Source: Blastococcus litoris (GTDB taxonomy: Bacteria > Actinomycetota > Actinomycetes > Mycobacteriales > Geodermatophilaceae). From it: a stretch of DNA of 64,000 nucleotides. The DNA lies in NCBI RefSeq assembly GCF_003075095.1, contig NZ_QCZF01000003.1, positions 415,707 through 479,706 on the forward strand. Reading direction: 5' to 3'. The position numbers were made by a program, and so were the translations under genes. Below are positions 1 to 15,556 of the stretch, in pieces. Positions within the stretch are counted from its first letter, which is position 1. Each line of letters starts with the position of its first letter. Below the pieces are notes generated by a model, which worked only from the letters and a program-made list of their open reading frames with translations, was not told the origin of the DNA and ran no database searches.

Positions 1-128
1 CGGCGGAACTCGATTTCGTGCGCAGCATCCTGGGCTACCAGACCGGCCGCGAGCCCGGCCGGGTGTCCGACCTGGCGGCGTCCACGCTGGCGCCGCTCCT
101 GCGGGGGACGCAGGTGCTGCTGCGATGA
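1..128 (+). CDS. MCE family protein, 3' end only (A-subunit position)
   Basis: Only the last 41 codons and the TGA stop (126-128) lie in the window, so the start is outside. The reading frame is inferred from the ATGA overlap with the next gene. It precedes five consecutive MCE-fold proteins that run in B-C-D-E-F order, so it should be the A subunit of the same cell-envelope lipid transporter. The visible residues carry no diagnostic motif. The assignment therefore rests on operon position and the 4-bp stop/start overlap typical of mce operons. Confidence 0.6.
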   Translation, partial: AELDFVRSILGYQTGREPGRVSDLAASTLAPLLRGTQVLLR

Positions 129-1186
129 GGGAGAAGATGCGCGGCCTCGTCGGCCCCCTGGTCAAGCTGATCGTCTTCGGGCTGGTCACGATCCTGGCCA
201 GCTACGTGCTGATCAGCACCATCACCAACGCCGGGTACGGCGAGCAGATCGCCTACCGGGCGGAGTTCTCCGACGTCGCCGGCCTCGTGGAGGGCGACGA
301 GGTCCGCATCGCCGGGGTCCGCGTGGGGCAGGTGACCGGCATCGGCCTGGCCGAGGGCACCGACCGCCCGGTCGCGTCCGTCGAGCTCGAGGTGTCCGCC
401 GACGTGCCGCTGCCCACCGGCGTCCAGGCCGCCATCCGCTACCGCAACCTGGTCGGGCAGCGCTACATCGCGCTGACCGACGGCGACGGATCGGCGGGGG
501 AGACCCTCGAGGAGGACGACGTCATCCCGCTCGCCCAGACGACGCCGGCGCTGGACCTGACCACCCTGTTCGGCGGCTTCCGCCCGCTGCTGCAGGCGCT
601 CTCGCCGGCCGACATGAACCGGCTGTCCTACGAGATCATCCAGGTCTTCCAGGGCGAGGGCGGGACCGTCCAGAGCCTGCTAGGCCACGTGGCCTCGCTG
701 AGCGACTCGCTCGCGGACAAGGACGCCGTCATCGGCAGCATGATCGACAACCTGACGACCGTGATGAACACCGTCGCCGACCGCGACCAGCAGCTGTCCG
801 ACCTGGTCGTGAGCCTGCAGCAGTTCGTCACCGGCCTCGCCGGCGACCGCGAGGCGATCTTCGACTCGCTGCAGACGATCGACACCCTGGCGGTCGCGAC
901 GACCGACTTCCTCGAGGACGCCCGGGCGCCGCTGGCAGCCGACATCCAGGCGCTGGGCGACCTCTCCACGAACCTGGCCGCCGACGGCGACAAGGTGGAG
1001 GAGTTCCTCCAGCTCTCGCCGGTGAAAATCGACCTGATCACCCGCACGGCCATCAACGGCAGCTGGTTCAACTTCTACCTGTGCGCCGCCGGCGGGACGG
1101 TCACCCTGCCCGGCACTCCCCTCACCGGCGGCCAGGAGGTCGGCCAGCAGTTCCGGTTCGACAGCGGGGCGGAGGGGTGCAGCTGA
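125..1186 (+). CDS. mceB: MCE family protein, B subunit
   Basis: 353 aa. One hydrophobic segment lies at about residues 10-33, followed by an MCE domain with the signature GLVEGDEVRIAGVRVGQV near residues 53-70. A long coiled, Leu/Asp-rich helical region follows, and the C-terminus has two cysteines. The family forms hexameric tunnels that carry lipids or sterols across the actinobacterial envelope, powered by YrbE permeases and an Mkl/MceG ATPase, none of which lie in the window. The ATG overlaps the previous stop (ATGA), and the gene overlaps the next one by one base. The length is normal for MceB (about 340 aa). The B letter rests on position in the operon. Confidence 0.88.
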   Translation: MREKMRGLVGPLVKLIVFGLVTILASYVLISTITNAGYGEQIAYRAEFSDVAGLVEGDEVRIAGVRVGQVTGIGLAEGTDRPVASVELEVSADVPLPTGVQAAIRYRNLVGQRYIALTDGDGSAGETLEEDDVIPLAQTTPALDLTTLFGGFRPLLQALSPADMNRLSYEIIQVFQGEGGTVQSLLGHVASLSDSLADKDAVIGSMIDNLTTVMNTVADRDQQLSDLVVSLQQFVTGLAGDREAIFDSLQTIDTLAVATTDFLEDARAPLAADIQALGDLSTNLAADGDKVEEFLQLSPVKIDLITRTAINGSWFNFYLCAAGGTVTLPGTPLTGGQEVGQQFRFDSGAEGCS

Positions 1187-2217
1187 TGGCGCGCGAGTCC
1201 AAGCCGTTCCGCGACCGCAACCCGGTCACCATCGGCGCGATCAGCCTCTCGGTCATCGCGCTGCTGGTGTTCCTGGCGTTCAACGCTCAGTCGCTGCCCC
1301 TCATCGGCGGCGGCACCGTCTACAAGGCCCAGTTCTCCGAAGCCGCCGGGCTCCAGCCCGACGACGTCGTCCGCGTCGCCGGCGTCAAGGTCGGCAAGGT
1401 GGAGAGCCTGTCGCTCGAGGACGGCGTCGTGCTCGTCGAGTTCCGCGTCAAGGACGCCTTCGTGGGGGACCGCTCGGAGGCGGCCATCAAGATCGAGACG
1501 GTGCTGGGCGCGAAGTACCTCGCGCTGGTGCCGCGCGGATCCGGCGAGCTCGACCCCGACCAGCCCATCCCGGTGGAGCGCACCGCCTCCCCGTACGACG
1601 TCGTCGAGGCCTTCGCGGACCTGTCCACCACGGTGGAGGAGCTCGACACCGAGCAGCTGGCCAGCTCCTTCGAGGTGCTGGCGGAGACCTTCGCCGAGAC
1701 CCCGGACGAGGTGCGGACCTCGCTGCAGGGCCTGGCCCGGCTGTCGGACACCATCGCCTCGCGCGACCAGCAGCTGCAGGAGCTGCTGTCGGCCACCCGG
1801 CAGGTGAGCCAGGTGCTGGCCGACCGCAACGGCGAGTTCACCCAGCTGATCCTCGACTCCAACACCCTGCTCACCGAGGTGCAGGAGCGGCGGGCGCTGA
1901 TCGACTCGATCCTCACGAACGTGCAGGACCTCGCCGAGCAGCTGTCCGGCCTGGTCGCGGACAACCGGGAGGCGCTGACCCCGACGCTCCAGCAGCTGTC
2001 GACGGTCACCGACATCCTCAGCCGCAACCGGGCCGCGCTGGCCGAGACGGTGAACAACTTCGCGCCCTTCGTGCGGGTGTTCACCAACACCCTGGGCAAC
2101 GGGCGCTGGTTCGACAGCTTCGTGAACGACTTCCTGCCGACCGTCCTCGGCTCGGTGGTGTGCGGCACCGTCTCGCAGACGCCGCTCCCGGTCGGCTGTT
2201 CGGAGGAGACGGGATGA
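1186..2217 (+). CDS. mceC: MCE family protein, C subunit
   Basis: 343 aa, starting at the ATG that shares its A with the mceB TGA stop. An earlier in-frame start would overlap mceB by about 100 bases and add an Arg-rich stretch unlike the family. The order is a short cytosolic N-terminus (DRNPVTIGAISL), one membrane helix (about 17-34), the MCE domain with GLQPDDVVRVAGVKVGKV, and a long alpha-helical domain rich in Gln/Leu. It is an expected subunit of the lipid-import tunnel. It is followed by a 4-bp overlap (ATGA) with mceD, which supports translational coupling across the whole operon. Confidence 0.88.
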   Translation: MARESKPFRDRNPVTIGAISLSVIALLVFLAFNAQSLPLIGGGTVYKAQFSEAAGLQPDDVVRVAGVKVGKVESLSLEDGVVLVEFRVKDAFVGDRSEAAIKIETVLGAKYLALVPRGSGELDPDQPIPVERTASPYDVVEAFADLSTTVEELDTEQLASSFEVLAETFAETPDEVRTSLQGLARLSDTIASRDQQLQELLSATRQVSQVLADRNGEFTQLILDSNTLLTEVQERRALIDSILTNVQDLAEQLSGLVADNREALTPTLQQLSTVTDILSRNRAALAETVNNFAPFVRVFTNTLGNGRWFDSFVNDFLPTVLGSVVCGTVSQTPLPVGCSEETG

Positions 2218-3455
2218 GCGGCTCCCTGCAGCGCGGCGTGGCACTGGCCGCCGCCTTCGTCCTGCTGGCGGCCCTGGGCTGGACGGTGCTCCGCCCCGCC
2301 GGCCAGTATCGGGTGACGGCGTACTTCACCGGCACCGTCGGCCTCTACGAGGGATCCGGCGTGAGCATCCTCGGAATCGACGTCGGCGACGTCGCCGAGA
2401 TCACCGCCCTGGGCGACCAGGTCCGCGTCGTCATGGACATCGACGACGACTACGACATCCCCGCCGACGCGCAGGCCGTCGTCCTCGCGCCGTCGCTGGT
2501 CTCCGACCGGTACGTGCAGTTCTCCCCGGTGTACGACGGTGGCCCGACGCTCGAGGACGGCGACGAGATCCCGCTCGACCGCACCGCCACGCCGGTCGAG
2601 CTGGACCAGGTGTACGGCGCGCTCGACGAGCTGTCGGCCGCGCTGGGGCCCGACGGCGCCAACGCGAACGGGGCGCTGTCCGACCTCGTCGACGTCGGTG
2701 CCGCCAACCTCGACGGGAACGGCGAGTCGCTCAACCGCACGCTGACCGGCTTCTCGCAGGCGGTCGAGACCCTGGCGACCAACCGGGACGACCTGTTCTC
2801 CTCGCTGGACAACCTGCAGACCTTCACGACGGCGCTCGCGACCGTCGACGCGCAGGTCGGCCAGTTCAACGACAACCTCGCCGCGGTGTCGGAGCTGCTG
2901 GCCGACGAGCGCGAGGACCTCGCGGCCGCGGTGCAGCTGCTGTCCCGGGCCCTGGCCGACGTGGCCGGCTTCATCCAGGACAACGCGACGCTGCTGACCA
3001 CGAACGTGAACCGGCTCGCCGACGTGACCCTCTCCCTCGTGCAGCAGCGGTCGGCGCTGGCGGAGGTCCTCGACGTCGCGCCGGCGGCGCTGGGCAACCT
3101 GGCCCACGCCTACAACCCCGACTACGGCACGCTCGACACCCGCGACAACAGCCTCGGGGCAGCGAACGCCGAGGTCCTGGTGTGCGGCGCGCTCTCGCAG
3201 CTCGGGCGGATCGAGCTCCAGCTCCCGGTGCAGCTGGACCCGCTGAACCCGGTGCCGCTGCCGACCACGATCGACTCGATCTGCTCGCGGCTGCTCTCCG
3301 GCGACGCCAACGCCGACGGCGTCCTCGACGACCTCAACGGCAACGGCCGGCCGGACTACGAGGAGCTGCGCGAGGCGCTGCAGGGCGCCATCGGTGGCGG
3401 CGGCTCCCGGCCCACCCCGGTCGGGCTGCCCGCGATCCCGGGGGTGACCGGATGA
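2214..3455 (+). CDS. mceD: MCE family protein, D subunit, with a calcium-loop-like insert
   Basis: 413 aa. It has an N-terminal membrane helix (about 8-24), an MCE domain with GLYEGSGVSILGIDVGDV, and then a helical region of about 200 residues. Near residues 364-385 there is an Asp/Asn/Gly-rich stretch beginning DANADGVLDDLNGNG. It resembles EF-hand or thrombospondin type-3 calcium loops (Asp or Asn at alternate positions, Gly at 6, acidic residues after). The C-terminus is Pro/Gly-rich and ends AIPGVTG, a motif also closing the E subunit. It overlaps both neighbours by 4 bp. The D letter is by order. Calcium binding is inference. Confidence 0.87.
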   Translation: MSGSLQRGVALAAAFVLLAALGWTVLRPAGQYRVTAYFTGTVGLYEGSGVSILGIDVGDVAEITALGDQVRVVMDIDDDYDIPADAQAVVLAPSLVSDRYVQFSPVYDGGPTLEDGDEIPLDRTATPVELDQVYGALDELSAALGPDGANANGALSDLVDVGAANLDGNGESLNRTLTGFSQAVETLATNRDDLFSSLDNLQTFTTALATVDAQVGQFNDNLAAVSELLADEREDLAAAVQLLSRALADVAGFIQDNATLLTTNVNRLADVTLSLVQQRSALAEVLDVAPAALGNLAHAYNPDYGTLDTRDNSLGAANAEVLVCGALSQLGRIELQLPVQLDPLNPVPLPTTIDSICSRLLSGDANADGVLDDLNGNGRPDYEELREALQGAIGGGGSRPTPVGLPAIPGVTG

Positions 3456-4699
3456 CCCGCCGAACGACACGGATGACCGCACTGGTGGCCGGGGCCCTGC
3501 TGCTCAGCGGCTGCGGCTTCCGCGGCGCCTACTCGTTCAGCCTTCCCGGCGGAGCCGACCTCGGCGACGACCCGTACGAGGTCGAGGTCGAGTTCCTGGA
3601 CGTGCTGGACCTGGTCCAGCAGTCGGCCGTCCGCGTCGCGGACGTGCCGGTCGGCCGGGTCGAGAAGATCGAGCTGGACGAGGAGGACTGGTCGGCGCGG
3701 GTCACCATCGTGGTGAACGGCGACGTCGACCTGCCCGCCAACGCCGTCGCCGCGATCCAGCAGTCCTCGCTGCTCGGCGAGAAGTACGTCGAGCTGGCGC
3801 CGCCGGGCAACGCCGAGCCCTCCGGCGACCTGCGCGACCGGCCGCTGATCCCGCTCGAGCGCACGAACCGCAACGTCGAGGTCGAGGAGCTGCTGGGCGC
3901 GCTGTCGCTGGTGCTCAACGGCGGCGGGCTGGCCCAGCTCCAGACCATCAACCGCGAGCTCGGCGAGGCGATGGAGGGCCGCGAGGACGAGCTGAAGGGC
4001 ACCCTCGACCAGCTCGACACCTTCATCGGCGGGCTGGACGAGCAGAAGTCCGAGATCAGCCGGGCGCTGGACAGCGCCAACCGGCTGGCCGAGACGCTCG
4101 CCTCCCGCACGGCGACCATCCGGACGGCCCTGGACACCATCGGCCCCGGTCTCGACGTCATCAACCAGCAGCGCGAGCTGCTGGTCTCGATGCTCGAGAG
4201 CCTGGCGCGGCTCGGCGACGTCGGCACGCGGGTGATCAACCAGTCGGCCGCCAACACCGTGGCAGACCTCCAGCTGCTGCAGCCGATCCTCAGCCAGCTG
4301 GCCGCAGCGGGGCCCAACCTGGCCGGCTCGCTGGAGCTGCTGCTCACCTACCCGTTCCCGGACAGCTCGCTGACCGCGCTCAACTACCGGGAGGCGCAGA
4401 CCGGTGGGTACGGCCTGTTCACCAACATGACCGCCGAGGTCAACTTCGACCTGACCGAGCTGCTCTGCCGGTACGCGATCGACCAGCTGACCGGAGCGCT
4501 CAAGATCCAGCCCGTCGGCGAGGAGTGCGGCGCGCCCGGCTCGCCGCCGGGCAACGCCGGCACCACCGGCGGCCAGCAGCAGCCGACGCAGTCGGCGCTG
4601 TCCCTGCCGACGCTGCCCGGCGTCGTGGGCCAGGTGCCCGGGGTGGGGGAGGCGACCGGCCGCATCGGTCTGCCGCAGATCCCGGGGGTGACCCAGTGA
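3452..4699 (+). CDS. mceE: MCE family lipoprotein, E subunit (LprK-like)
   Basis: 415 aa. The N-terminus is a lipoprotein signal peptide, with a basic start, a hydrophobic core and the lipobox LLSGC with Cys21 as the lipidated residue. In mce operons the E subunit is normally the lipoprotein (LprK in Mycobacterium), which fixes the lettering of the neighbours. The MCE domain follows, then a coiled region with repeated heptads and a Gln/Pro/Gly-rich tail ending QIPGVTQ. The ATG overlaps mceD and the TGA overlaps the GTG of mceF. It probably anchors the tunnel complex to the outer face of the membrane. Confidence 0.9.
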   Translation: MTRRTTRMTALVAGALLLSGCGFRGAYSFSLPGGADLGDDPYEVEVEFLDVLDLVQQSAVRVADVPVGRVEKIELDEEDWSARVTIVVNGDVDLPANAVAAIQQSSLLGEKYVELAPPGNAEPSGDLRDRPLIPLERTNRNVEVEELLGALSLVLNGGGLAQLQTINRELGEAMEGREDELKGTLDQLDTFIGGLDEQKSEISRALDSANRLAETLASRTATIRTALDTIGPGLDVINQQRELLVSMLESLARLGDVGTRVINQSAANTVADLQLLQPILSQLAAAGPNLAGSLELLLTYPFPDSSLTALNYREAQTGGYGLFTNMTAEVNFDLTELLCRYAIDQLTGALKIQPVGEECGAPGSPPGNAGTTGGQQQPTQSALSLPTLPGVVGQVPGVGEATGRIGLPQIPGVTQ

Positions 4700-5970
4700 T
4701 CGCGCGGAAGGTCAAGTTCCAGCTGCTGGCCTTCGCCGTGGTCGCGCTGCTGGGCATGTCGTACCTGAGCTTCAAGTACATCGGCCTGGACCGCGTGCTG
4801 CTCGGCAACGGCTACGAGGTCGCGGCCGACTTCAGCGACTCCGGCGGCATCTTCGTCAACGCGGAGGTCACCTACCGCGGGGTGGCGGTCGGCCGGGTCA
4901 GCGACATGCAGCTGGTGGACGACGGCGTCCGCGTCGTCCTGACCATCGACCCCGACACCGACCCCATCCCGGCGTCGACGTCGGCGTTCGTGGCCACGCG
5001 CAGCGCGGTCGGCGAGCAGTACGTGGACCTGCGGCCCGACACCGACCAGGGCCCGTTCCTGGAGGACGGCGCGGTCATCCCGCAGGACCGGACCGGCATC
5101 CCGGTGCCGGTGGAGCAGCTGCTGCTCAACATCGACACACTGGTCGGCTCGATCGACCAGGACAACCTCCGGACCGTCGTCGACGAGCTGGGCAAGGCCT
5201 TCGCCGGGGCCGGCGACGACCTCGGTCGCCTGATCGACAACGGCGACGTCCTGCTGGCCCGGGCGGAGGAGTCGCTGCCCCAGACGCTGCGGCTGATCAC
5301 CGACGGGCGGACCGTGCTCGAGACCCAGGTGGCCAGCCGCTCGGCGATCCAGACGTGGGCCGCCGAGCTGCGCACGTTCACCGACACCCTGGTCGACATC
5401 GACCCCGACCTGCGCGGCCTGCTGGTGAACGCACCCGACGCGAGCGAGCAGCTCGACCGCCTCGTCACCGACGCCGGGCCGGGCCTTGGCTCGCTCCTGC
5501 GCAACATCGACATCCTCAACGGCGTCACGATCCCGCGGCTGGACGCCGTCGAGCAGCTGCTGGTCACCTACCCCGACGTCGTCTCCGGCAACTTCACCGT
5601 CGTCCGCCGCGACGCCGACGGCGTGATGCGCTCGCACTTCGGCTTCGTGCTCAACGCCGGCGACCCGCACGCCTGCACGACCGGCTACATCCCGACCACG
5701 CAGCTGCCGAGCGAGGGCGCCGTGGCGACCGCCGACGTCGACTCGGTCTCCTGCGACGTCATCAACGGGGTCGACCCGAACCCTGGGGACGGCTACGACG
5801 AGAACGGCTCCGACATCCGTGGCGAGCAGAACATCGGCCGGTCCGGCGGCACCCGGTCCAGCGGGCCGCAGGGCTCGACCGCCGGTCAGATCCCGCCGCT
5901 GAGCGGGATCCCGGGTCAGGTGCTCGGGCAGCTGCTGTCGGCCAACCCGTTCTCCTTCACCGTCGGGTGA
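4696..5970 (+). CDS. mceF: MCE family protein, F subunit
   Basis: 424 aa from a GTG that overlaps the mceE stop. The N-terminus is KVKFQLLAFAVVALLGMSYL, a short basic start and one membrane helix, as in other F subunits. The MCE domain (GIFVNAEVTYRGVAVGRV) and a long helical domain follow. The C-terminal third is less conserved and has two cysteines and an Asp/Asn/Gly-rich patch near residue 360. It is the last MCE subunit of the operon. The gene is separated by 52 bp from the first mce-associated protein, the largest gap in the cluster, so the next gene may have its own ribosome loading. Confidence 0.88.
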   Translation: MIARKVKFQLLAFAVVALLGMSYLSFKYIGLDRVLLGNGYEVAADFSDSGGIFVNAEVTYRGVAVGRVSDMQLVDDGVRVVLTIDPDTDPIPASTSAFVATRSAVGEQYVDLRPDTDQGPFLEDGAVIPQDRTGIPVPVEQLLLNIDTLVGSIDQDNLRTVVDELGKAFAGAGDDLGRLIDNGDVLLARAEESLPQTLRLITDGRTVLETQVASRSAIQTWAAELRTFTDTLVDIDPDLRGLLVNAPDASEQLDRLVTDAGPGLGSLLRNIDILNGVTIPRLDAVEQLLVTYPDVVSGNFTVVRRDADGVMRSHFGFVLNAGDPHACTTGYIPTTQLPSEGAVATADVDSVSCDVINGVDPNPGDGYDENGSDIRGEQNIGRSGGTRSSGPQGSTAGQIPPLSGIPGQVLGQLLSANPFSFTVG

Positions 5971-6022
5971 ACCGCGGCATGCCGCTCACCCCCACCACGA
6001 CCGGACAGGGAGAATCCCCCGC

Positions 6023-6751
6023 GTGACGAGCGAAGCGCGCCCCCTGGAGGAGGAGGTCGACACCTCCGGCACCCCCGGCGGCACGGACACCCCCGAACCT
6101 CCGGAGACCGCGGACGCCACCGCGGCCGAGGACGCCGCCCCGGCCGAGGACGCTGCCGGGACCGAGGACGCTGCGACGGACGACGAGCGCGCGGCGGCCG
6201 GTCAGGAGCCGCGCCGGGGGAGCGGGGACGACGGCGACCGCCCCCGCCGCGGCCGCCGGCTCTCCCTCCCGCTCGTCCCGACGCTGCTCGTGCTGCTCCT
6301 CCTGCTGCTGGGCGGCACGGCCTACCTCTGGTTCACCCGGCCCGACACCTCGTCGGTGCGCACGGGTGACTACGTCGAGGCGCTGCAGGCGGCCCGCTCG
6401 GGCGTGGTCGACGTGACGTCGTTCGACTACCTGACCCTCGACGACGACATCGAGCAGATCCGCCGGGTCACCACCGGCGACCTGCGCGAGGAGGCCGTCG
6501 CCGAGCTCGACTCGCGGCGGCAGCAGATCACCGACGCCGAGGCGGTCATCAACACCGAGGTCGTCGGCGGCGGCGTCACGAAGGCCGACGCCTCGACCGC
6601 CACCGTCTGGCTGGTGATCCAGTCGACCCAGGAGAGCAACCAGAGCGACCAGGCGCAGGTGGCGCGCTACCGCATCGAGGTCGCGATGGAGAAGGCCGAC
6701 GGGCGCTGGCTGCTGTCGGGCATCAAGGGGACCGGGACCGAGAATGAGTGA
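6023..6751 (+). CDS. Mce-associated membrane protein (first)
   Basis: 242 aa from GTG. The first 80 residues are acidic and low-complexity (Ala/Glu/Asp/Thr, then Arg/Gly), presumably cytosolic. One membrane helix follows at about 84-104. The exported domain of about 135 residues has the wording of mce-associated (Mas, NTF2-like) proteins that follow mce operons: a helix (ALQAARSGVVDVTSFDY), then beta strands with VWLVIQSTQ and DGRWLLSGI. Such proteins are thought to stabilise or assist Mce complexes. It overlaps the next gene by 8 bp. Function is inferred from position and fold pattern. Confidence 0.78.
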   Translation: MTSEARPLEEEVDTSGTPGGTDTPEPPETADATAAEDAAPAEDAAGTEDAATDDERAAAGQEPRRGSGDDGDRPRRGRRLSLPLVPTLLVLLLLLLGGTAYLWFTRPDTSSVRTGDYVEALQAARSGVVDVTSFDYLTLDDDIEQIRRVTTGDLREEAVAELDSRRQQITDAEAVINTEVVGGGVTKADASTATVWLVIQSTQESNQSDQAQVARYRIEVAMEKADGRWLLSGIKGTGTENE

Positions 6752-7532
6752 GACCCCCGACGGCCGCACCCGGCCGACGCCGCGCCCGCGCCCGGGCGCC
6801 AAGCCCAGCCCACGGCCCCGGGTCGCCGGCAGCCGGCGCGACCGCGACGACGCCGCTCCCCGGACGGCGACGACCGGGACGACCGGAGCCACGAGCGCCG
6901 GCGCCGCGACCTCGTCGCGGGCGACCGCCACCGCGCGACCCAGGGCAGCGCGCACCGCGAGGACCCAGGCGGCACCGGCCGCCGACCGGTCGTCCGGCCG
7001 CCGGTTCCCGGCCCTCGCGCTGGTCCTGGCCCTGCTCTGCCTGGCGGCCGCAGCAGGAGGCGGGTTCCTGCTCTACCAGCGGCTGAACCCCACCTACGTG
7101 GACTCCTCGATCTTCGCCGCCGCCCGCGACGGCGTGCGGGCGCTCTACGCCTACGACTACGAGGACTCCGAGGGCAGCGTCCAGGGCAAGCTCGACGTGC
7201 TCACCGGTGAGCTGCGCGACCAGTACGAGGAGGACCTCGGCCAGGGCGGGATCATCGACACCTACGAGCAGGTGTCGGCGACGACCAGCTACGAGGTGCT
7301 CGAGGTCGGCCTGCAGCAGGTCAACGACGCGCAGGACACCGCCACCCTCGTCGTCTTCGGGCAGTACGTGGTCAAGTCGGTCAACAGCGGGGACCAGGCC
7401 GCGCCCGAGGGCTCGGAGTGCCTGGTCACCCCCGACGGCGCGCAATCGTGCACGCAGACGGTCCGGGTCCGCGTGGTGAAGGTCGACGGCGACTGGAAGA
7501 TCGACGAGCTGACGCTGCTCACCACCAGCTGA
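6744..7532 (+). CDS. Mce-associated membrane protein (second)
   Basis: 262 aa, with the same plan as its upstream neighbour. The cytosolic N-terminus of about 85 residues is rich in Pro, Arg, Ala and Thr. One helix follows at about 88-111, then an exported domain with FAAARDGVRALYAYDYED and VDGDWKIDELTLL, the two ends of the Mas/NTF2-like fold. Two cysteines (in SECLVTPDGAQSC) are close enough to form a disulfide, which the first paralogue lacks. The ATG overlaps the end of the upstream gene. This is the last gene of the mce operon before the rpoB promoter. Confidence 0.78.
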   Translation: MSETPDGRTRPTPRPRPGAKPSPRPRVAGSRRDRDDAAPRTATTGTTGATSAGAATSSRATATARPRAARTARTQAAPAADRSSGRRFPALALVLALLCLAAAAGGGFLLYQRLNPTYVDSSIFAAARDGVRALYAYDYEDSEGSVQGKLDVLTGELRDQYEEDLGQGGIIDTYEQVSATTSYEVLEVGLQQVNDAQDTATLVVFGQYVVKSVNSGDQAAPEGSECLVTPDGAQSCTQTVRVRVVKVDGDWKIDELTLLTTS

Positions 7533-7546
7533 TCCGCCGGCGGATC
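7531..7546. terminator. Short palindrome at the end of the mce operon
   Basis: GATCCGCCGGCGGATC is a perfect 16-nt palindrome that overlaps the stop of the last mce gene. It is followed by a second GC-rich inverted stretch but no T-run. It may be a weak intrinsic terminator or 3'-end stabiliser. A hairpin from it would need mispairing at the centre, so confidence is low. Confidence 0.35.
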
Positions 7547-7910
7547 GCACCGCCGCGCGGCGTGGCATTACCGAGGTGCCGCACCGGCTGGCATCATGGG
7601 CGGCGCACGCCCGCTGCACCCCGCTCGACGGGTCGCGGTCCCCGGGATGTGGCGCCGGTCGCACCGGCCCCCCCGGCGTGGACAGCGCGCTCGAGCAGGG
7701 GTAGGGTCTCCTGTTGCGCTGCCCTCTGACTACCTGCCCGCCACAGACGGGTCACCAGGGGTGCCCGGGAGCAGTCCCGGCCACCCGGTCGACCGTCCGG
7801 CTTGGACCCCCAGGGAGATCAGGCGGTCAGCCCGCCACTACCGACGACGACCCAGGACGAAACCCGCACAGACCCGCCCGCACGTCGTGAGGTCCTTGGA
7901 AGGACGCATC
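7533..7910 (+). other. 378-bp intergenic region: rpoB promoter and leader
   Basis: No convincing gene. Reading frames open through it only because the region is GC-rich. The left half holds the mce operon end and the rpoB promoter. The right half (about 7714-7910) is the predicted untranslated leader of rpoB, ending in the Shine-Dalgarno GGAAGGA at 7898-7904. I see no riboswitch or ribosomal-protein binding structure that I can name. Confidence 0.6.
7679..7707 (+). promoter_or_regulatory. Predicted rpoB-rpoC promoter
   Basis: The -35 is TGGACA (7679-7684) and the -10 is TAGGGT (7702-7707), with an ideal 17-bp spacer. This fits the housekeeping sigma (HrdB/SigA) pattern TTGACA-17-TANNNT in actinobacteria. 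The predicted start is near 7714, about 197 nt before rpoB. Its presence implies rpoBC can be transcribed independently of the mce genes upstream. Confidence 0.65.
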
Positions 7911-11396
<3,486 letters not shown>

Positions 11397-11403
11397 GCGT
11401 GCC

Positions 11404-11437
11404 GCCGGCCGGCCCTGAGCAGTCAGGGCCGGCCGGC
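11404..11437. terminator. Perfect 15-bp hairpin between rpoB and rpoC
   Basis: The arms are 11404-11418 and 11423-11437 with the 4-nt loop GCAG. The stem is almost all G-C and there is no U-tract after it. It lies inside an operon whose two products are needed in equal amounts, so it is more likely a processing site, partial attenuator or mRNA stabiliser than a full terminator. Confidence 0.6.
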
Positions 11438-11490
11438 CACCACCTTTCGATCAGAAGTTCCGTAACGAGCCCCGGAAAGGGGTCATCAAC

Positions 11491-15396
<3,906 letters not shown>

Positions 15397-15415
15397 GCGC
15401 CCTGGCTGAGTGACG

Positions 15416-15451
15416 AAAGGGCCCCCAGGTCGACAGACCTGGGGGCCCTTT
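15416..15451. terminator. rpoC terminator, bidirectional
   Basis: The inverted repeat has perfect 16-bp arms (15416-15431 and 15436-15451) and the loop GACA. The ends are AAAG/CTTT, giving a short U-run in both directions. It sits between rpoC (+) and the convergent oxidoreductase gene (-), so it can stop both transcripts. Confidence 0.85.
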
Positions 15452-15466
15452 CGCGTGCCCGGCCGC

Positions 15467-15549
15467 CCGGAACGATCAGGTCACCTGATCGTTCCGGGTC
15501 CTGGCTCACGGTGGACGGTGAGCCAGGACCCGGAACGGTGAGCCAGGAC
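15467..15549 (+). repeat. Composite palindromic repeat, copy 1
   Basis: Three parts in order: a 14-bp-arm palindrome (15467-15480 and 15484-15497) with core GATCAGG...CCTGATC; an inverted repeat GGGTCCTGGCTCAC (15496-15509) with GTGAGCCAGGACCC (15518-15531); and a direct repeat of the last arm, GGTGAGCCAGGAC (15537-15549). The same three-part design recurs at 51525-51604. It lies between convergent rpoC and the oxidoreductase gene. Confidence 0.8.
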
Positions 15550-15556
15550 GGTGGGG

